A stretch of 64,000 nt of DNA from Metarhizium brunneum (lineage: Eukaryota; Ascomycota; Sordariomycetes; Hypocreales; Clavicipitaceae): positions 4,464,001 to 4,528,000 of the forward strand of contig NC_089425.1 in NCBI RefSeq assembly GCF_013426205.1, in the 5' to 3' direction. Shown piece by piece: positions 47,281-58,740 of this stretch (its first letter is position 1; the number at the start of each line of letters is the position of its first letter). Position numbers and translations under genes: made by a program. The notes under the pieces are model-generated. The model saw only the letters and a program-made list of their open reading frames with translations. It searched no databases and was not told the origin of the DNA.

Positions 47281-49196
47281 TACAGAAACGTCTGGTACGA
47301 AGCCTACGGTTGCAAATGAACTGGGTGAGGTTTGGGGGTGTGAGCTGGGGGGTTCTGCCGTATATCGCGACAAGCCATTCACAGCCGTGCCCACGTCATA
47401 CGGATGTACAAAGCCGGCAGCTGCGGGGTTGGCAGGGTTCAAACAATGCAGCCGATGGCGAGCAAGCCAATCTTTGGTCTGGTCTGGTACTTGAGTAGGT
47501 TGCGGATGAGCGTTCAATGTTGGCCGTTCAATGTCCTGGCGTCCCCGCTGGCCCTGAATCGGACGACACGCGTCGAGTTATTGTGAGACAACCAGACTGG
47601 ACATTACGACACCAGCCAACCGACGGATGCACAGGCCCAGCGTCTCTGCGGCTACCGAGGTTCATACCAGACCAGACGCAATGTCGATTGGTTGTGGCTC
47701 CCGTGCCCCCTTGACGCCGCTCCCATCCGTCAATCCTAGTCAAAGACTCAACCCCTTTCCTGTCGCGGGCGTCTGTCCCATCCCCGGTGACTACGATGCT
47801 CCCTCCAGATGTCCCATGTCCCTACGGGCAAAGAGAAATGAAAAGGCAATGCCCACGCCAACTCTCCGGCTTACAATTGTCCAGGCAACCACTGGTGCCA
47901 TCCAAATTGCCCCAAACTGTCGATCCCCTCTCGCCGGACATAATGTTACGAGAGGTCCACCAAGACCAGTAAGGATCCCGCCCTTGGCATGCATCTCGAT
48001 GTGCGACGTATTCCCCACAGAATTTGCTGGTCCCGCAGCCTGTCCTCGATCTGGGCAGCCGAGGTGTCCGGGATGGCGTCCATTCGGAAACATCATTCGC
48101 GGGATTGCACCTTGCACGACCATCCGCGACATATCCGGGGAGGATCCTACCCGGCACAGCGCCGGCTTTCGTATCCCTTTGAGTGCGCTAAGGTGCCGAT
48201 TCTGTAGCGAGCAAGGATGTGAGCCAATTACAGATCTTAAATCAAAAGGTATATTAGCTTACATGTTATTAGTATAATATTATAAGTACCTATAGTTCAT
48301 AATATACATTAAGGTACATTAAATATCTAGTAAACCCACCACAAAAAAAGGTACCGTTAAGGTATTGCAAAAGGGTGGAGACAGGTACGGAGGTGGCACC
48401 TTAGCGCACTCAAAGGGATTTGACAACCCAAAGCAGGACATAGACGAGTCATTGATGGTGCAGGCCGGGTCCAGTCGTTCTCTGCTATCCACACAGGCAA
48501 TACAGTACGAGTATTAAGCAGCCATGGCTGGGACCGTTGCACACCAAGTACCAGACCCAACCCAACAAGTCATCAATTGATGCTCTAGTTCCTCCTTTAG
48601 GGTAGGCGTTACCATCTCTGTAGTAGTCGCCGTTACTATTAACTGGGAAATAGTCCGATAATGTTAAGACTCGGATCTAAAGGGCTACCACTAAGTGTTT
48701 AAGGGATAAGTGGCTTGAGGTCAATGACAAGATGTGCAAGACTTTTTACATGTGCACAAGCGAAAAGATCACACGGATCGCAGAGGGCGTTGCTGCGGGT
48801 GCACGTGACCTACCCAGGCTCAATGAAATAAAGGTGGATGAGTGATCAGGCAATCTCAATTGAACTTCAAGACACCTTTATCAGAAGGGTAGACTGTTTT
48901 CGCCCAATTTAGACCCAACTACGGAGTACCCTGTTGGCCATGTATATATCGGCCATGTTGCACGGCGCGTACGTGGCTGTTGGCCAGATTTGTGGACTGT
49001 TCAGCACGACAGCTTGACCAGACTTCATGACATCGCAAGTGGGTCAGCAGTGATGCAAATTTGACCTTGACAGAATCACAGATCCCCCGTGAGCCGGCAC
49101 CAGCTTTCTGACCTTCTGCCATCGTCCACGTACGGAAGGAACAAAGTCCATCGAGAGAGCGGCACATAGAGGCAGTGTTCCTCTCAGCTCTTCGCG
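47281..49196. other. Intergenic between divergent P450 and helicase genes
   Basis: It contains the 25-bp inverted-repeat element at 48173-48419. Open frames here lack recognisable domains. Confidence 0.5.
48173..48419. mobile_element. 247-bp MITE-like element with 25-bp perfect terminal inverted repeats
   Basis: Bases 48173-48197 and 48395-48419 are perfect reverse complements over 25 bp (starting ATCCCTTTGAGTG). The interior is A/T-rich and non-coding. I could not find a convincing target duplication. Size and structure fit a miniature inverted-repeat transposable element. An inverted duplication of other origin is possible. Confidence 0.6.
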
Positions 49197-50882
49197 ATGA
49201 GCGACAGACAGAAAGGCCAACGCCAGACCCGTGGTCGCGGCCACCATGGCCGTGGACGTCGACGCGGCCATGCTCAGGCATCGGGAAGAAGCTCAGCGCA
49301 AAGAAATCACGACACTCCCATCGACACCCCATCTCCCATCAACGGCAGTGAGACGCCGCCTCTGCCATTTGATGCAAAGCCGCCCCTCACAGAAGCCGTT
49401 CCGCTCGACACGCCGAGGTTCTCTGAACTCGATGAGCAGCACCTCCATCCCTCGCTCACCGAAGCCATCACCAAGGACCTTAAATTTGACCACATGATGC
49501 CTGTCCAGGCCGCCACTCTCTGGGAGCTCTTGCCGCCAGGTCGCCACGACTGTCTTGTCCAAGCCAAAACCGGTACAGGAAAAACCATCGCCTTCTTGCT
49601 CCCCGCTCTTCAGAACATGATCACCAAGAAGAAACCCGGTGGTTCAGCCATCTCCCTCCTCGCCATTTCGCCCACTCGCGAGCTCGCGCTGCAGATTGCC
49701 CAGGAAGCCACCTCTTTACTCCAAAGATTGCCCGACTATCGCGTGCGCACCGCCATCGGTGGCACAAACAAGGACCGCGAAGAGAAGCAAATTCTTGATC
49801 GCTGCGACGTTCTCATCGCCACGCCTGGCAGGCTCATTGACCACATGTCCAATGAAAATATCCTATGGGCTTTTCGGGAGTTGGATACGCTTGTATTAGA
49901 TGAAGCCGATAGACTCCTCGACATGGGGTTTGTGCCTGCCCTTCGAGAAATCGTCAGCAAGCTGCCCGACAAGAAACAGGTCGACAGACAGAGCATGTTG
50001 TTCTCAGCCACTATTGCCGAGCGCGTCAACAAGGTTGCTGGCCTTGTCCTATCGACGGGATACAAATTCATCTCCACCATTCCCGAAGGCGAAGTCAACA
50101 CGCACGAACGCGTGCCACAAGTCCTCATCACGGTGCCCACGTTTGCATCCGTCACCGCAGGCATGGTCGGCGCCATCAGGGAAGAAGCCGCCAAGCACGA
50201 CAACTTCAAGGCCATTGTTTTCGCTCCTACGGCTGCGCAGGCTGGCTTCTACGGACATGTCTTGTCTAGGATCCCCGGTTTGCCACCCGTGTCTACACTC
50301 CACAGCCGAATGACGCAGAACAAGCGAACCAAGATCACGAATGACTACCGCGAAGCACCATCTGCTATTTTGACAGCTACGGATGTCATTGCCAGAGGCA
50401 TGGACTTTCCTGGCGTGACGACTGTATTCCAAATCGGTATCCCCTCGGAAAAGGAGAGCTATATCCACCGTCTTGGCCGCACGGCACGAGCCAATGCTGA
50501 AGGACGTGGTATTTTCCTCATTTGTGAGGCAGAATCGTTCTTCCCGAAGTGGACCCTAAAGAATTTCACCTTTATACCCCATGAGGCAGATGTATCGTCT
50601 GCTGATGAAGTTGAGCGGATTCTGGATACCATTGAGGAGGATCAAAAGGCGCAGATATACCAGGCGTGGCTGGGATATTATAACAACCATATGAAGGGTT
50701 TGAGGTGGGACAAAACGGAGCTTGTCAGGCAAGCAAACATTTTTGCGCGCGATGGGCTGGGCACGCCAGAGACGCCGCCTATTCAAAAGGGTGTTGTCGG
50801 GAAGATGGGACTGAGAGGCACGAGGGGACTCAATGTTGTGCCTGATAAGCCTAGAGGCAGGACTGCTAGGGGGGGGCGATAG
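49197..50882 (+). CDS. DEAD-box RNA helicase, Mss116-like
   Basis: This is a single-exon 561-residue protein. It has an Arg/Gly-rich N-terminus, then motif I AKTGTGKT (123-130), Ia PTRELA, Ib TPGR, II DEAD (235-238), III SAT (270-272), V TDVIARGMD (395-403) and VI HRLGRTAR (424-431), and a basic C-terminal tail ending in RGG-type residues. The overall sequence (PPGRHDCLVQAKTGTGKT, the C-terminal extension after motif VI) resembles the Mss116 group, which unwinds RNA during mitochondrial splicing and translation. The start used lacks a typical mitochondrial presequence, so either an upstream exon is missed or the protein works elsewhere. GC content is high, as for a housekeeping gene. Confidence 0.88.
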   Translation: MSDRQKGQRQTRGRGHHGRGRRRGHAQASGRSSAQRNHDTPIDTPSPINGSETPPLPFDAKPPLTEAVPLDTPRFSELDEQHLHPSLTEAITKDLKFDHMMPVQAATLWELLPPGRHDCLVQAKTGTGKTIAFLLPALQNMITKKKPGGSAISLLAISPTRELALQIAQEATSLLQRLPDYRVRTAIGGTNKDREEKQILDRCDVLIATPGRLIDHMSNENILWAFRELDTLVLDEADRLLDMGFVPALREIVSKLPDKKQVDRQSMLFSATIAERVNKVAGLVLSTGYKFISTIPEGEVNTHERVPQVLITVPTFASVTAGMVGAIREEAAKHDNFKAIVFAPTAAQAGFYGHVLSRIPGLPPVSTLHSRMTQNKRTKITNDYREAPSAILTATDVIARGMDFPGVTTVFQIGIPSEKESYIHRLGRTARANAEGRGIFLICEAESFFPKWTLKNFTFIPHEADVSSADEVERILDTIEEDQKAQIYQAWLGYYNNHMKGLRWDKTELVRQANIFARDGLGTPETPPIQKGVVGKMGLRGTRGLNVVPDKPRGRTARGGR

Positions 50883-51636
50883 AAAGAAGGTGTCGTTGAT
50901 CGGGGTGCCTGGATGATGATTTGGGAGGTGCAGGCCGCAATGGAGTGCAGCAGACGGAGCTCGGTCAGGCATATAGCTTTGTCAGTATAACAAAGACCGT
51001 TTCCTATCGCCGATTATGCAATGTCTGTTAGGGCAACTTCCGATATTTCAAGCGTTCTGTTACACGGAAAAGGCCCAACAGATCGTGAAGCCTAATAACG
51101 GGGCGTCACCGATACGGGACTTATTAGTTACACAGCTTAGATACGTGCCCGGGTAAGAGATTTAAGCCTAGGTATTCCTTTTATATATATAAAGCAGTTA
51201 CTTTTTTTTTCTTAGTAACTAAAGACCTTGGAGACCCGTTGAGATTATTATTAAGTTGAGCCCTTCTGCTCCAAGCCTTCTGTATTGAATCCTTGTCACA
51301 CATTCGCTGACGCCAAGTGTACCAGGGGTTGCTGATGCTGCGCTTCAGCTAGCCCTTGTGTTGGGACATGTGCAAGGAGGTTGGCAGGCTGGAAACAGAG
51401 AGGCTTGTACGATGCGTCTTCGAGAATTCGATAGAACATTGCTTGAGGGACGCTACCAAATGTAGGTTTTCCCCTTTATGTATTCGTAAGACTGAGATTA
51501 TCGAGTACCCCCCCATGAACTATTTTGTTCACAACGTGAAATAGCCATTTCTATCCACACACCACTACTCATCTCATATAGTTATATAGACAGTTCAAGC
51601 CAAAAATGTACTAGCCATGTCCAAGAAAAGGATATC
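50883..51636. other. Intergenic between convergent genes
   Basis: This is the 3' flank of the helicase and of the SRPBCC gene. No gene is supported. Confidence 0.5.
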
Positions 51637-52146
51637 CTAGTTCCGGCTCTCACACCTCTTCTTCAGATCTTGATTAAACCCTTCGAACCCCTTCTTGGTT
51701 GATGACCCAAACCTGGACCCCTCTGCCATGAGAAATGACAGGATTCCAGAGAAATCCTCGCCCTGCACAAATGTCGTGGCACCCGCCGTCTTCACGCTGG
51801 GCATAAATTTAAAGTAGTGATAGCCGGTGAAGAGTCCAGGCATGTTCCAGAGTTTGCCTACCCACTTGAATTCATCAGCCGAGTTGGTCACTACGATTGG
51901 CTTTATGGACATTCCCTCTAGCTCAATGGTAAGCCTGGACCCTGCCTCAATTGGCTTGTTTGGATCAACTGGTGCGATTGATTTGATGAACGTTGTGGGC
52001 CAGGATGGATAGGATGAGAAGTCAAGAAACTAGAAACCGTCAGCCTTGTACATTTTATATGCCTCTGGGACCAAAAGTATACCTACGGTTTTTCTGACTT
52101 GCTCCGGAGAACAATTAATCTCGACTTCAGTGTGAATGGAAGGCAT
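51637..52146 (-). CDS. SRPBCC / START-like (polyketide cyclase-type) protein
   Basis: Two exons (52146-52087 and 52029-51637) with a 57-nt intron give 150 residues. The N-terminus MPSIHTEVEINCSPEQVRKT continues into FLDFSSYPSWPTTFIKS. That is the usual start of the SRPBCC fold: a first strand, then a helix with a tryptophan. The remainder includes FKWVGKLWNMPGLFTGYHYF and a final helix (FEGFNQDLKKRCES). Such proteins form a hydrophobic cavity that binds lipids or aromatic molecules. Enzymatic activity cannot be predicted here. There is no signal peptide, so it is cytosolic. Confidence 0.7.
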
Positions 52147-53254
52147 TGTACACATGTACGTATTGTGCAAGGCCTTTTTTGAGGAATCGGTGTTATTCCA
52201 AGATCGACATTTGTGCCACCCAGTCAAATTTCACGGCGTCGCAAGCGACTGGTAGTATTTATACGTTTGGCATTCCGGGGCGCGACAGCCGGAACACCGG
52301 GACAGGAATAAGGCAGAGGCCGTGCCAATGTCGTGCGATTCGGGACGACGGCCAAGGGGGAAGTGTAGGAGGCTTGATGCTTATCGAATGACCGGGGCAA
52401 TATCGCATGGTGGCGTCGTCTTCTTTCAGCCATGCGCCACGAACGGATGAACAACCGCCCGCTTCGAAGCTTTGTGACCTGCGATATTACTGGCGTTGCT
52501 GTACGATTTTGGTGGTACATTTCAAGCAGTCAGGTGCTGTAGAATACCTTGTCGAGTTGGTTTGCAGTAGACTATGTAATAAGCTTCGCGGTTCCTAGCT
52601 CCTGGGCCTTTGCCTTGAAAGTCATGTGTATCCATGAAATCTGTACACTCGAATAAGAAGGACCGAGATGTTAAAAGACGCCTTGTCAAATCCATCTCTG
52701 CTTCACGAGAAATAATAGACAAGATATAGACGATGTAATACAGTTGAGAATTCAGTGTGAGTCCCACGCAAAACCATAACAATAAAGGCTTTCCGCAGAT
52801 GAAATACAAAAGCTAATCTGTCCGTTAAATGGAGACGAAGTAGTTGCTACGGAGCCCAAGAAGATCTACCCGTTGGCATCGTACGGCTGGATAGCCTGGA
52901 ATAACTGCACGCATAGTTGCTCATCGACTGCAACTTAAAACGCCACCTAGGTGTACTTGGGGATGTATGAAGGCATGCAAGTTATTCCATGTCATGTTCT
53001 CGATCGAGTCGGTAATCTGTCTGGTGCCATGGAAGAAGCGTGATTGGAGGATGTGGCCTGTACCGAAGCTCAAGCCCCACCAGTCTAGGGTAGGCAGTAC
53101 TTGATGCCGACTCGGCACTCAAAATTCCGTGGCTCCACCAAAAAAAAAAATCTTATCGCAGCATGAACCACGTCACAGTTGAACCATCTCCTTTACGATC
53201 TCCGATAGGGATTTCCGCCTGCTTCCCTCCTGCCCTCTCCTCATCCGCGGTACA
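52147..53254. other. Intergenic, nothing recognised
   Basis: A short poly-A run lies at about 53139-53149, near the TIM17 promoter. No gene is supported. Confidence 0.5.
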
Positions 53255-53757
53255 ATGGCTCTCGATCATGGAAGGGACCCGTGTCCCTATGTGATTTTGA
53301 ACGATTTCGGAGGCGCTTTCGCCATGGGGGTAAGTCACGCCTCGACTCCGTCGCATCAAATTGCTGCCCGACCCCCGACTCACTCTCCCCACAGGCCATC
53401 GGCGGCACATTATGGCACGGCATCAAGGGGTTCCGAAACAGCCCCTACGGCGAGCGAGGCATCGGGGCCATGACGGCCGTCAAGATGCGCGCACCGGTGC
53501 TAGGAGGCAACTTTGGCGTCTGGGGCGGCCTCTTCAGCACATTCGACTGCGCCATCAAGGGTGCGCGAAGGAAGGAGGACCCGTGGAACGCCATCGGCGC
53601 GGGATTCATGACGGGAGGCTCTCTCGCCATCAGGGGCGGCTTCAAGGCTGCTAGGAACGGCGCCATCGGCTGCGCCGTGCTGCTTGCCGTCATCGAGGGC
53701 GTGGGCATTGGGTTCCAGAAGATGATGGCGGGCAGCACAAAATTGGAGGTGGGCTGA
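53255..53757 (+). CDS. TIM17: Mitochondrial import inner membrane translocase subunit Tim17
   Basis: Two exons (53255-53329 and 53395-53757) with one 65-nt intron (GTAAGT to CAG) give 145 residues. The N-terminus [19 protein letters not shown] and the following [31 protein letters not shown] and [15 protein letters not shown] are hallmarks of Tim17. Four membrane segments are visible. The two cysteines that form the intermembrane-space disulfide in yeast Tim17 (DPC near residue 10 and STFDC) are both present. The protein is a core subunit of the TIM23 complex, which moves presequence proteins across or into the inner membrane. It is an essential housekeeping gene. Confidence 0.95.
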
Positions 53758-54240
53758 TACTCTTCCTTCTGCTAAACACGTTAAGCGGCCCATGTTTCTG
53801 ACTTTGCAACTACTAGATGCCTGCGCCTCCGCCAACGAACGAACACGCTCTTGCATAGACGTCTCAACCACCCTGCGTCCTTGCCTCGTCGCGTTTATCG
53901 TAACGCGTTGTACTTTTAGCATCATCTCGACATTATTTAGCATCGCATATTGGTGTGTATATATACAGGGTCAGTCTCTGTGGTACTGGCGATATAAAGG
54001 GAAACAAATAGAGCTGCACTCTCGTCTGGCATTTTACGGTTCAATGGAGGCGTGTGTATAGTGTATCTAAGCCAGGGGCTAATAGAGCATGTATAATAGA
54101 TGGCTAGCAGTGTTGGCCCTAATAGCATCCATTTTTGGATCATGTCTCCCTCTGGTCGCAGCGTCGCCCTCGAGTATTGTGTACTCGGTACAGCACTATT
54201 CGGTATCCTGGCTCTATCATCGGGTCCTCATGGCACACTA
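53758..54240. other. 3' flanking region between TIM17 and the esterase
   Basis: The two genes converge here. Nothing else is recognised. Confidence 0.5.
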
Positions 54241-56213
54241 TCAAAAGAATGCTTGTCTTGGTATGTTGTACCAACAAACAAACTGCCAAGTTCCTGGCTG
54301 GGCCAACTTTGGAGAAGCGTATCTCGCAATGGCCGACGTGCATCGGTTGGATATACTCTGCTTCACCGCGATGCTGAAGATGTAGTGTCTTACAATAATG
54401 CCTCGAGCACAGGCTTGATTGACTGGACAACAGGATATTTTGGAAATGCAGGAGCATATACCTAGCGCCTTGTAAGCGACACGACAACCAAAAAGAGAAC
54501 AGCTCATACATACCGACTTGCACCGAGAGTTGTATGTCCCGGTGAACCCCTTGACCAGCGACAACTCATCTCCCGGGACGCCTATTTTCGCCATATTTTG
54601 CGATTTTGGTGAGACCTTGCCCCAGCCCGGACCAGCCGCTGGGTTCTTGATCCAGGCAACAAACCAGTCGTGGATAGAGTCGGCCAGTGCCTGCTGCTCC
54701 TTTGTGACATTGTTGAGGGACTGGAAGCATTCATTGCCGCCATGGAAGAAGGGGACCTCGGTGCCGTGCGTGGGAGCCGTGTTGGGCGGCCCAACGACGT
54801 TGTCGTAGGCGCCAAAGAAGCGATAGACCCAAGTATCCTGGCGAGCGCTTCGCATGTCGACGAGGTAGTCAACGGGGCAGTTGAAGCGAGCATCGCCATA
54901 CTGGACACCGCTACGAAGGGGCCCGCTGGCAAAGTCGGAGGGCTTATACGCGCGGACAAGAGCGCACTCTGGAATGTGGGAGCTGTCGGCGTCAAAAGTC
55001 TTGATCCATGATCGGAAATCGCTATTCTCGGCTGCGTAGACGAGACTGAAAATAGTACCCTCGCCATCGGCGTTGCCGGTCAGCAGGGGCACATGCGCAG
55101 CATACTTGCGGGCTTTGAAGCGAGCCAAGTAGTTCGAGTGGCGAGTGATGCCGTCGATGACGGGAGTGAACCATGTGTTGAATGTCGAGTTGAACCGTGC
55201 CGTCTGGAAGGCGTACACGTCTACGCCACGGAGACAATCGAGTTGGCCTTTGCCGTGTGAGCTGGGAGGGCAGCCAACCTCGGCTGCAACCACGTCAAGA
55301 GCCTCATTCACGGGGGCATACGGAGGGCCCGACATGGCATTGGCACTCATCTGGACGGCTCCCTTGAGCCAGGTGTCGGGATGGTTCCACAGGTAGTGAT
55401 CGACCTGCACGGAACCGGAGGAATGGCCGCCAAAGACGATGTGATCTGGATTGCCCCCGAATGCTAGATTGGATAGTGAGCGAGCGAACCATGTTCGTGT
55501 TGTCAAGAATGGGCCAATCAGCATACCTTTGATGTTCTTTCGAACCCAGTCCAATGCCTTGTCAACATCCAGGATGCCAAAGTTCTGTGACGCGGCCGGA
55601 TGGGTGTTGCGCAGCTCCGCGGAGTGTGGCGAAGCGAATATGCTTTCGCGAGTGTTGAAGTTGACGTAAATGACATCCTTGCGAGCGAAATTGGTGCCCT
55701 GCAGCTGGGGGTTGCTATTGGAACCAGTCACCATGGCACCGCCGTACATGTACACAAATACGGGCAGGTTGTTGCCCTTGGGCGGCGCCCAGATGTTGAG
55801 ATTCAGGCAATCCTCGCTCTGTCGACTATACCGAGGGTTACGAATGGCCTGCGGGCATGTCGGCCCATAGGACACGGCCTTGAATACAGACTTTGACTTG
55901 GGGACATTTTGCGGTGGCCGCCACCTAACCGCGCGGTATCAGCATTCAATGTTCGCATTGACATCAACATCATTGATGGCATCAGTTGATATGAGCCGCC
56001 CCGTGGGTGAGCCTACCGATTCTTGCCGCCGGTGCTGGCGGCAAACGGGATGCCCAGATATACGGCGTTGCAGTAGCCATCGCGAAATCCCCTGATGGCG
56101 CCCTGAGAGATGACGGCACTGGGCGACGGCAGGTTGCATGAAGCCGCGTCTGCCAACCCCGAGGCCGTCAGGGCCAATATAATAGTTAATGTTGCCACGA
56201 GGCGTAGAGCCAT
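54241..56213 (-). CDS. Secreted type-B carboxylesterase
   Basis: Exons are 56213-56017, 55924-55527 and 55463 onward; introns are 92 and 63 nt. I chose the ATG at 56213 because it starts a clean signal peptide (LVATLTIILALTASGLADA). Conserved parts are QGAIRGF and YLGIPFA, SEDCLNLNIWAP, VFVYMYGGAM, the nucleophile elbow GHSSGS (Ser codon 55422-55420), an acidic residue in ADGEGTIFS, and the catalytic histidine in APTHGTEVPFF. The 3' end is uncertain. A GTATGT donor at 54513 after YNSRCKS suggests a last intron, so the real stop may differ from 54241. The enzyme hydrolyses carboxylic esters outside the cell; the substrate is unknown. It is divergent from the Pth11-like gene at 57282. Confidence 0.8.
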
Positions 56214-57281
56214 GGCGCATAGGTTGGTGCACCCCATGTTGCACGCCCGTGTTTGTGAATTGCTTGTCCGTACGAAATAATACAAAAGTACGAATAGGCG
56301 AATGGGTGACAGGAGTTTGCAAGATATCTGCATTTCGCCTGGCCCAACATCCCCACTCAAGTCCCGAGTTTGTTGTTCCTGATTCATTACCGACAACCTT
56401 GTTTAGTTTGCCGAGATGAACGCGCACATCAAAAAGAGTAGTGTGCTCCGTATCAACCCACCCAATCCACCATCGGTCGACGGCGAGTTGGGATAATAAA
56501 GCTGTACACAGACGCTCCACCGAGACGAAATGCGACGGGAGTGCCCGCTGCGCAGATTGACTTGATTCGCACCAGATTGACGTCTTCACAACGACCAGCC
56601 AAGCACTGGCAATAGTTGACGTGAGGATCCGCAGCTACCGACGCCATGGAATATCAGCGACGGGCCGCTCGTTCTGGCCGTTTTGTGGAAAGGGGCAACC
56701 TAATCCGTATCCAGAACCTGTGATTTCCAGAACATCCATCTCTTGCATGGGTTGCTTTTCAGCTGGTGGACTTGACTTGACATCGACACTCGACTGGCCC
56801 CTAATCCCCTTGCAGCCTTGGCATGTTCTATGGGGAATTGTTTCCACTTGAGCTCGTCAGAGGATCCGGCTTGCATGGATCATGACTCTGTCCCAGCGTA
56901 AATCTCCTTGCTAGCCTTGTACTCGGTGGACGATATTACGATGCCTCGGTGGCTATTGACCATCAGCCAATATTGAAAATGGTATTCACAGCCGACTGAC
57001 GGGTGCTAATAGTATCTACTATATGCCTCATGTTATCTCCATCAAGCAAAAGTGGATGGAATAGCTTGATCAGTCATCCAGGCCCGAAACCTCTCGCACC
57101 ACGCGCAAGAATCCCTGTTCATCAATTGCATCCCAAGACCATGCCGGGCAACTGTCAGACGACCGAGTTTGTGCGTCTTTGTGGGTCGTGGAACAAACAA
57201 TAAAGCCAATACCTCCCGTTATCTAGTCGCTTGGCCTGGCGATCCGCCGCACGCCATCAACTGCCTTATGAATGAAGCACC
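56214..57281. other. Shared divergent promoter region
   Basis: About 1.07 kb separates the esterase (minus) and the Pth11-like gene (plus), so both promoters lie here. No gene was recognised within it. Confidence 0.5.
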
Positions 57282-58740
57282 ATGGCAAAGGAGGGCATCG
57301 GCCAAGTGGTATGTTGTATTCCAAACGGAACACGGCACTCGTTGCAACGCTAACATTGAGAAACAGATATCATGGTATATCTGTACCGTTGTGGCCCTCC
57401 TCTTCCTCGTCGCTCGACTGTCCACCCGCTACCAGAGACTAAGGTCGCTGGCCATTGACGATGGACTCATTACGTTGGCAGCATGCTGTCTCATTGGGGA
57501 CTTGGTCATCCAACAGTACATGTGGAATCTGGGCATGGCTAACATTCCCAAGGCGAGCCGAGAAGAACTGATCCAAATCATGAAGGTAATTGACGTTGCG
57601 CAACGACACCACGGGGCTCATTTGCTGATGAGAATTAAAGATGATTGTCCCTGGGTCGATTCTATATGTCACGTCATTGTGGGCGGTCAAAATCGCCATG
57701 GTTCTGTTCTACAAAAAGCTTGCAGCGCCAGGAACAAGACTGCAGTTAATATACAATATTGTTTTGGCTCTCTTGGTTGCTTTTTGGAGCACCATTTTCT
57801 TGAACATTATTTTCCAATGTTACCCTCACGACAAGAGATGGTCCACCGATCCAAACTGTACGCAAGAAGCCACAACTCACTTGCTCAGAAGGCTAACAAT
57901 ATGCAGACAAATGCGATCCACGCCAGGGAGACATTAATTACTGGTTAACAGTTCTTTGTAAGTGAAGCCGACCACACGTCGCTCCAACTGGGCTAACCTA
58001 GGTAATTTGCAGTAAATATCATCACTGACGTGATTAGTACGAACCCCCCCCGATTGCAACTCTTGGTTCTGCCGAGTCTCGTCCCTACTGACCGCAAACA
58101 GTTATTAGCTTACCCATTTCAATGGTCCTCAAGCTGCAGATGAAGCTGAAGCTGAAGCTTGGAGTCATTGCCATCTTTGCGCTGGGCTTTTTTGTAGTCA
58201 TTGCGAGCAGTACGTTGGTTGTTGCTTGCTTCTACCGCGCCTCTACTAACTAGAATGAAGTTGTTCGAGCCTACTATTCAAGGCGGAAGGAGACCATGCT
58301 TACTTGCACCGTCTCCATGATTGAGACTGCGGTAGCCATCATTGCTTCTTGCCTTCCCCGTGCGTGTGTCTCGGTTCATCCATGACGGGCATGTCTTTAC
58401 TGACTCGAGGTAAATAGCTCTCCGTACGCTGTTTATAGGTCCCGCCTCGTCTGTCGGGACGAAATCTACTCGAGGACATTACGAATTATCATCAGGTGGC
58501 CACCACCGATCCTGGAGAACAAATCGAGGGCGCAACACGACTGATGTCATGGGTGGCACGCGAAGCAAGGACAACTCCTCGGAGGATAACTTGGTTAACG
58601 ATTTGGGTGCGCCTGTCGCTTCCGCAAGCGCGTCGGCCAGTGGCAAAACCGGTGAAATCAAAGTAAACACAACATTTCAAGTGCATTACGGAAGGGACGA
58701 AGAGGGAGGAGTTCATCCAACGAAACAAGGCCAATTTTGA
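57282..58740 (+). CDS. Pth11-like / fungal rhodopsin-domain integral membrane protein (second copy)
   Basis: Eight exons (57282-57308, 57361-57585, 57641-57857, 57907-57957, 58013-58036, 58102-58209, 58261-58359 and 58418-58740) give about 357 residues. The start ATG has a good context (CACCATGG), and the first intron has a GCTAAC branch point. Family features are WYICTVVALLFLVARLS, an acidic loop (AIDDG), SLWAVKIAMVLFYKKL, a cysteine loop ending RWSTDPN, INYWLTVLLNIITDVI, LPISMVLKLQMKLKLKLGV, and a last helix before PPLRTLF. A Ser/Ala-rich cytoplasmic tail follows. Such proteins sense surface or chemical cues at the plasma membrane. It is not a close copy of the gene at 23453-24858. Confidence 0.7.

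Noticed and set aside
46912..47494. Long plus-strand frames opposite the P450 (up to 187 codons)
   Set aside because: They are antisense shadows of the GC-rich P450 exon and have no domain.
47627..48277. 216-codon plus-strand frame between P450 and helicase
   Set aside because: Low-complexity composition, no known domain, and it overlaps the inverted-repeat element.
49736..50215. Minus-strand frame of 159 codons inside the helicase gene
   Set aside because: Antisense shadow of the DEAD-box helicase.
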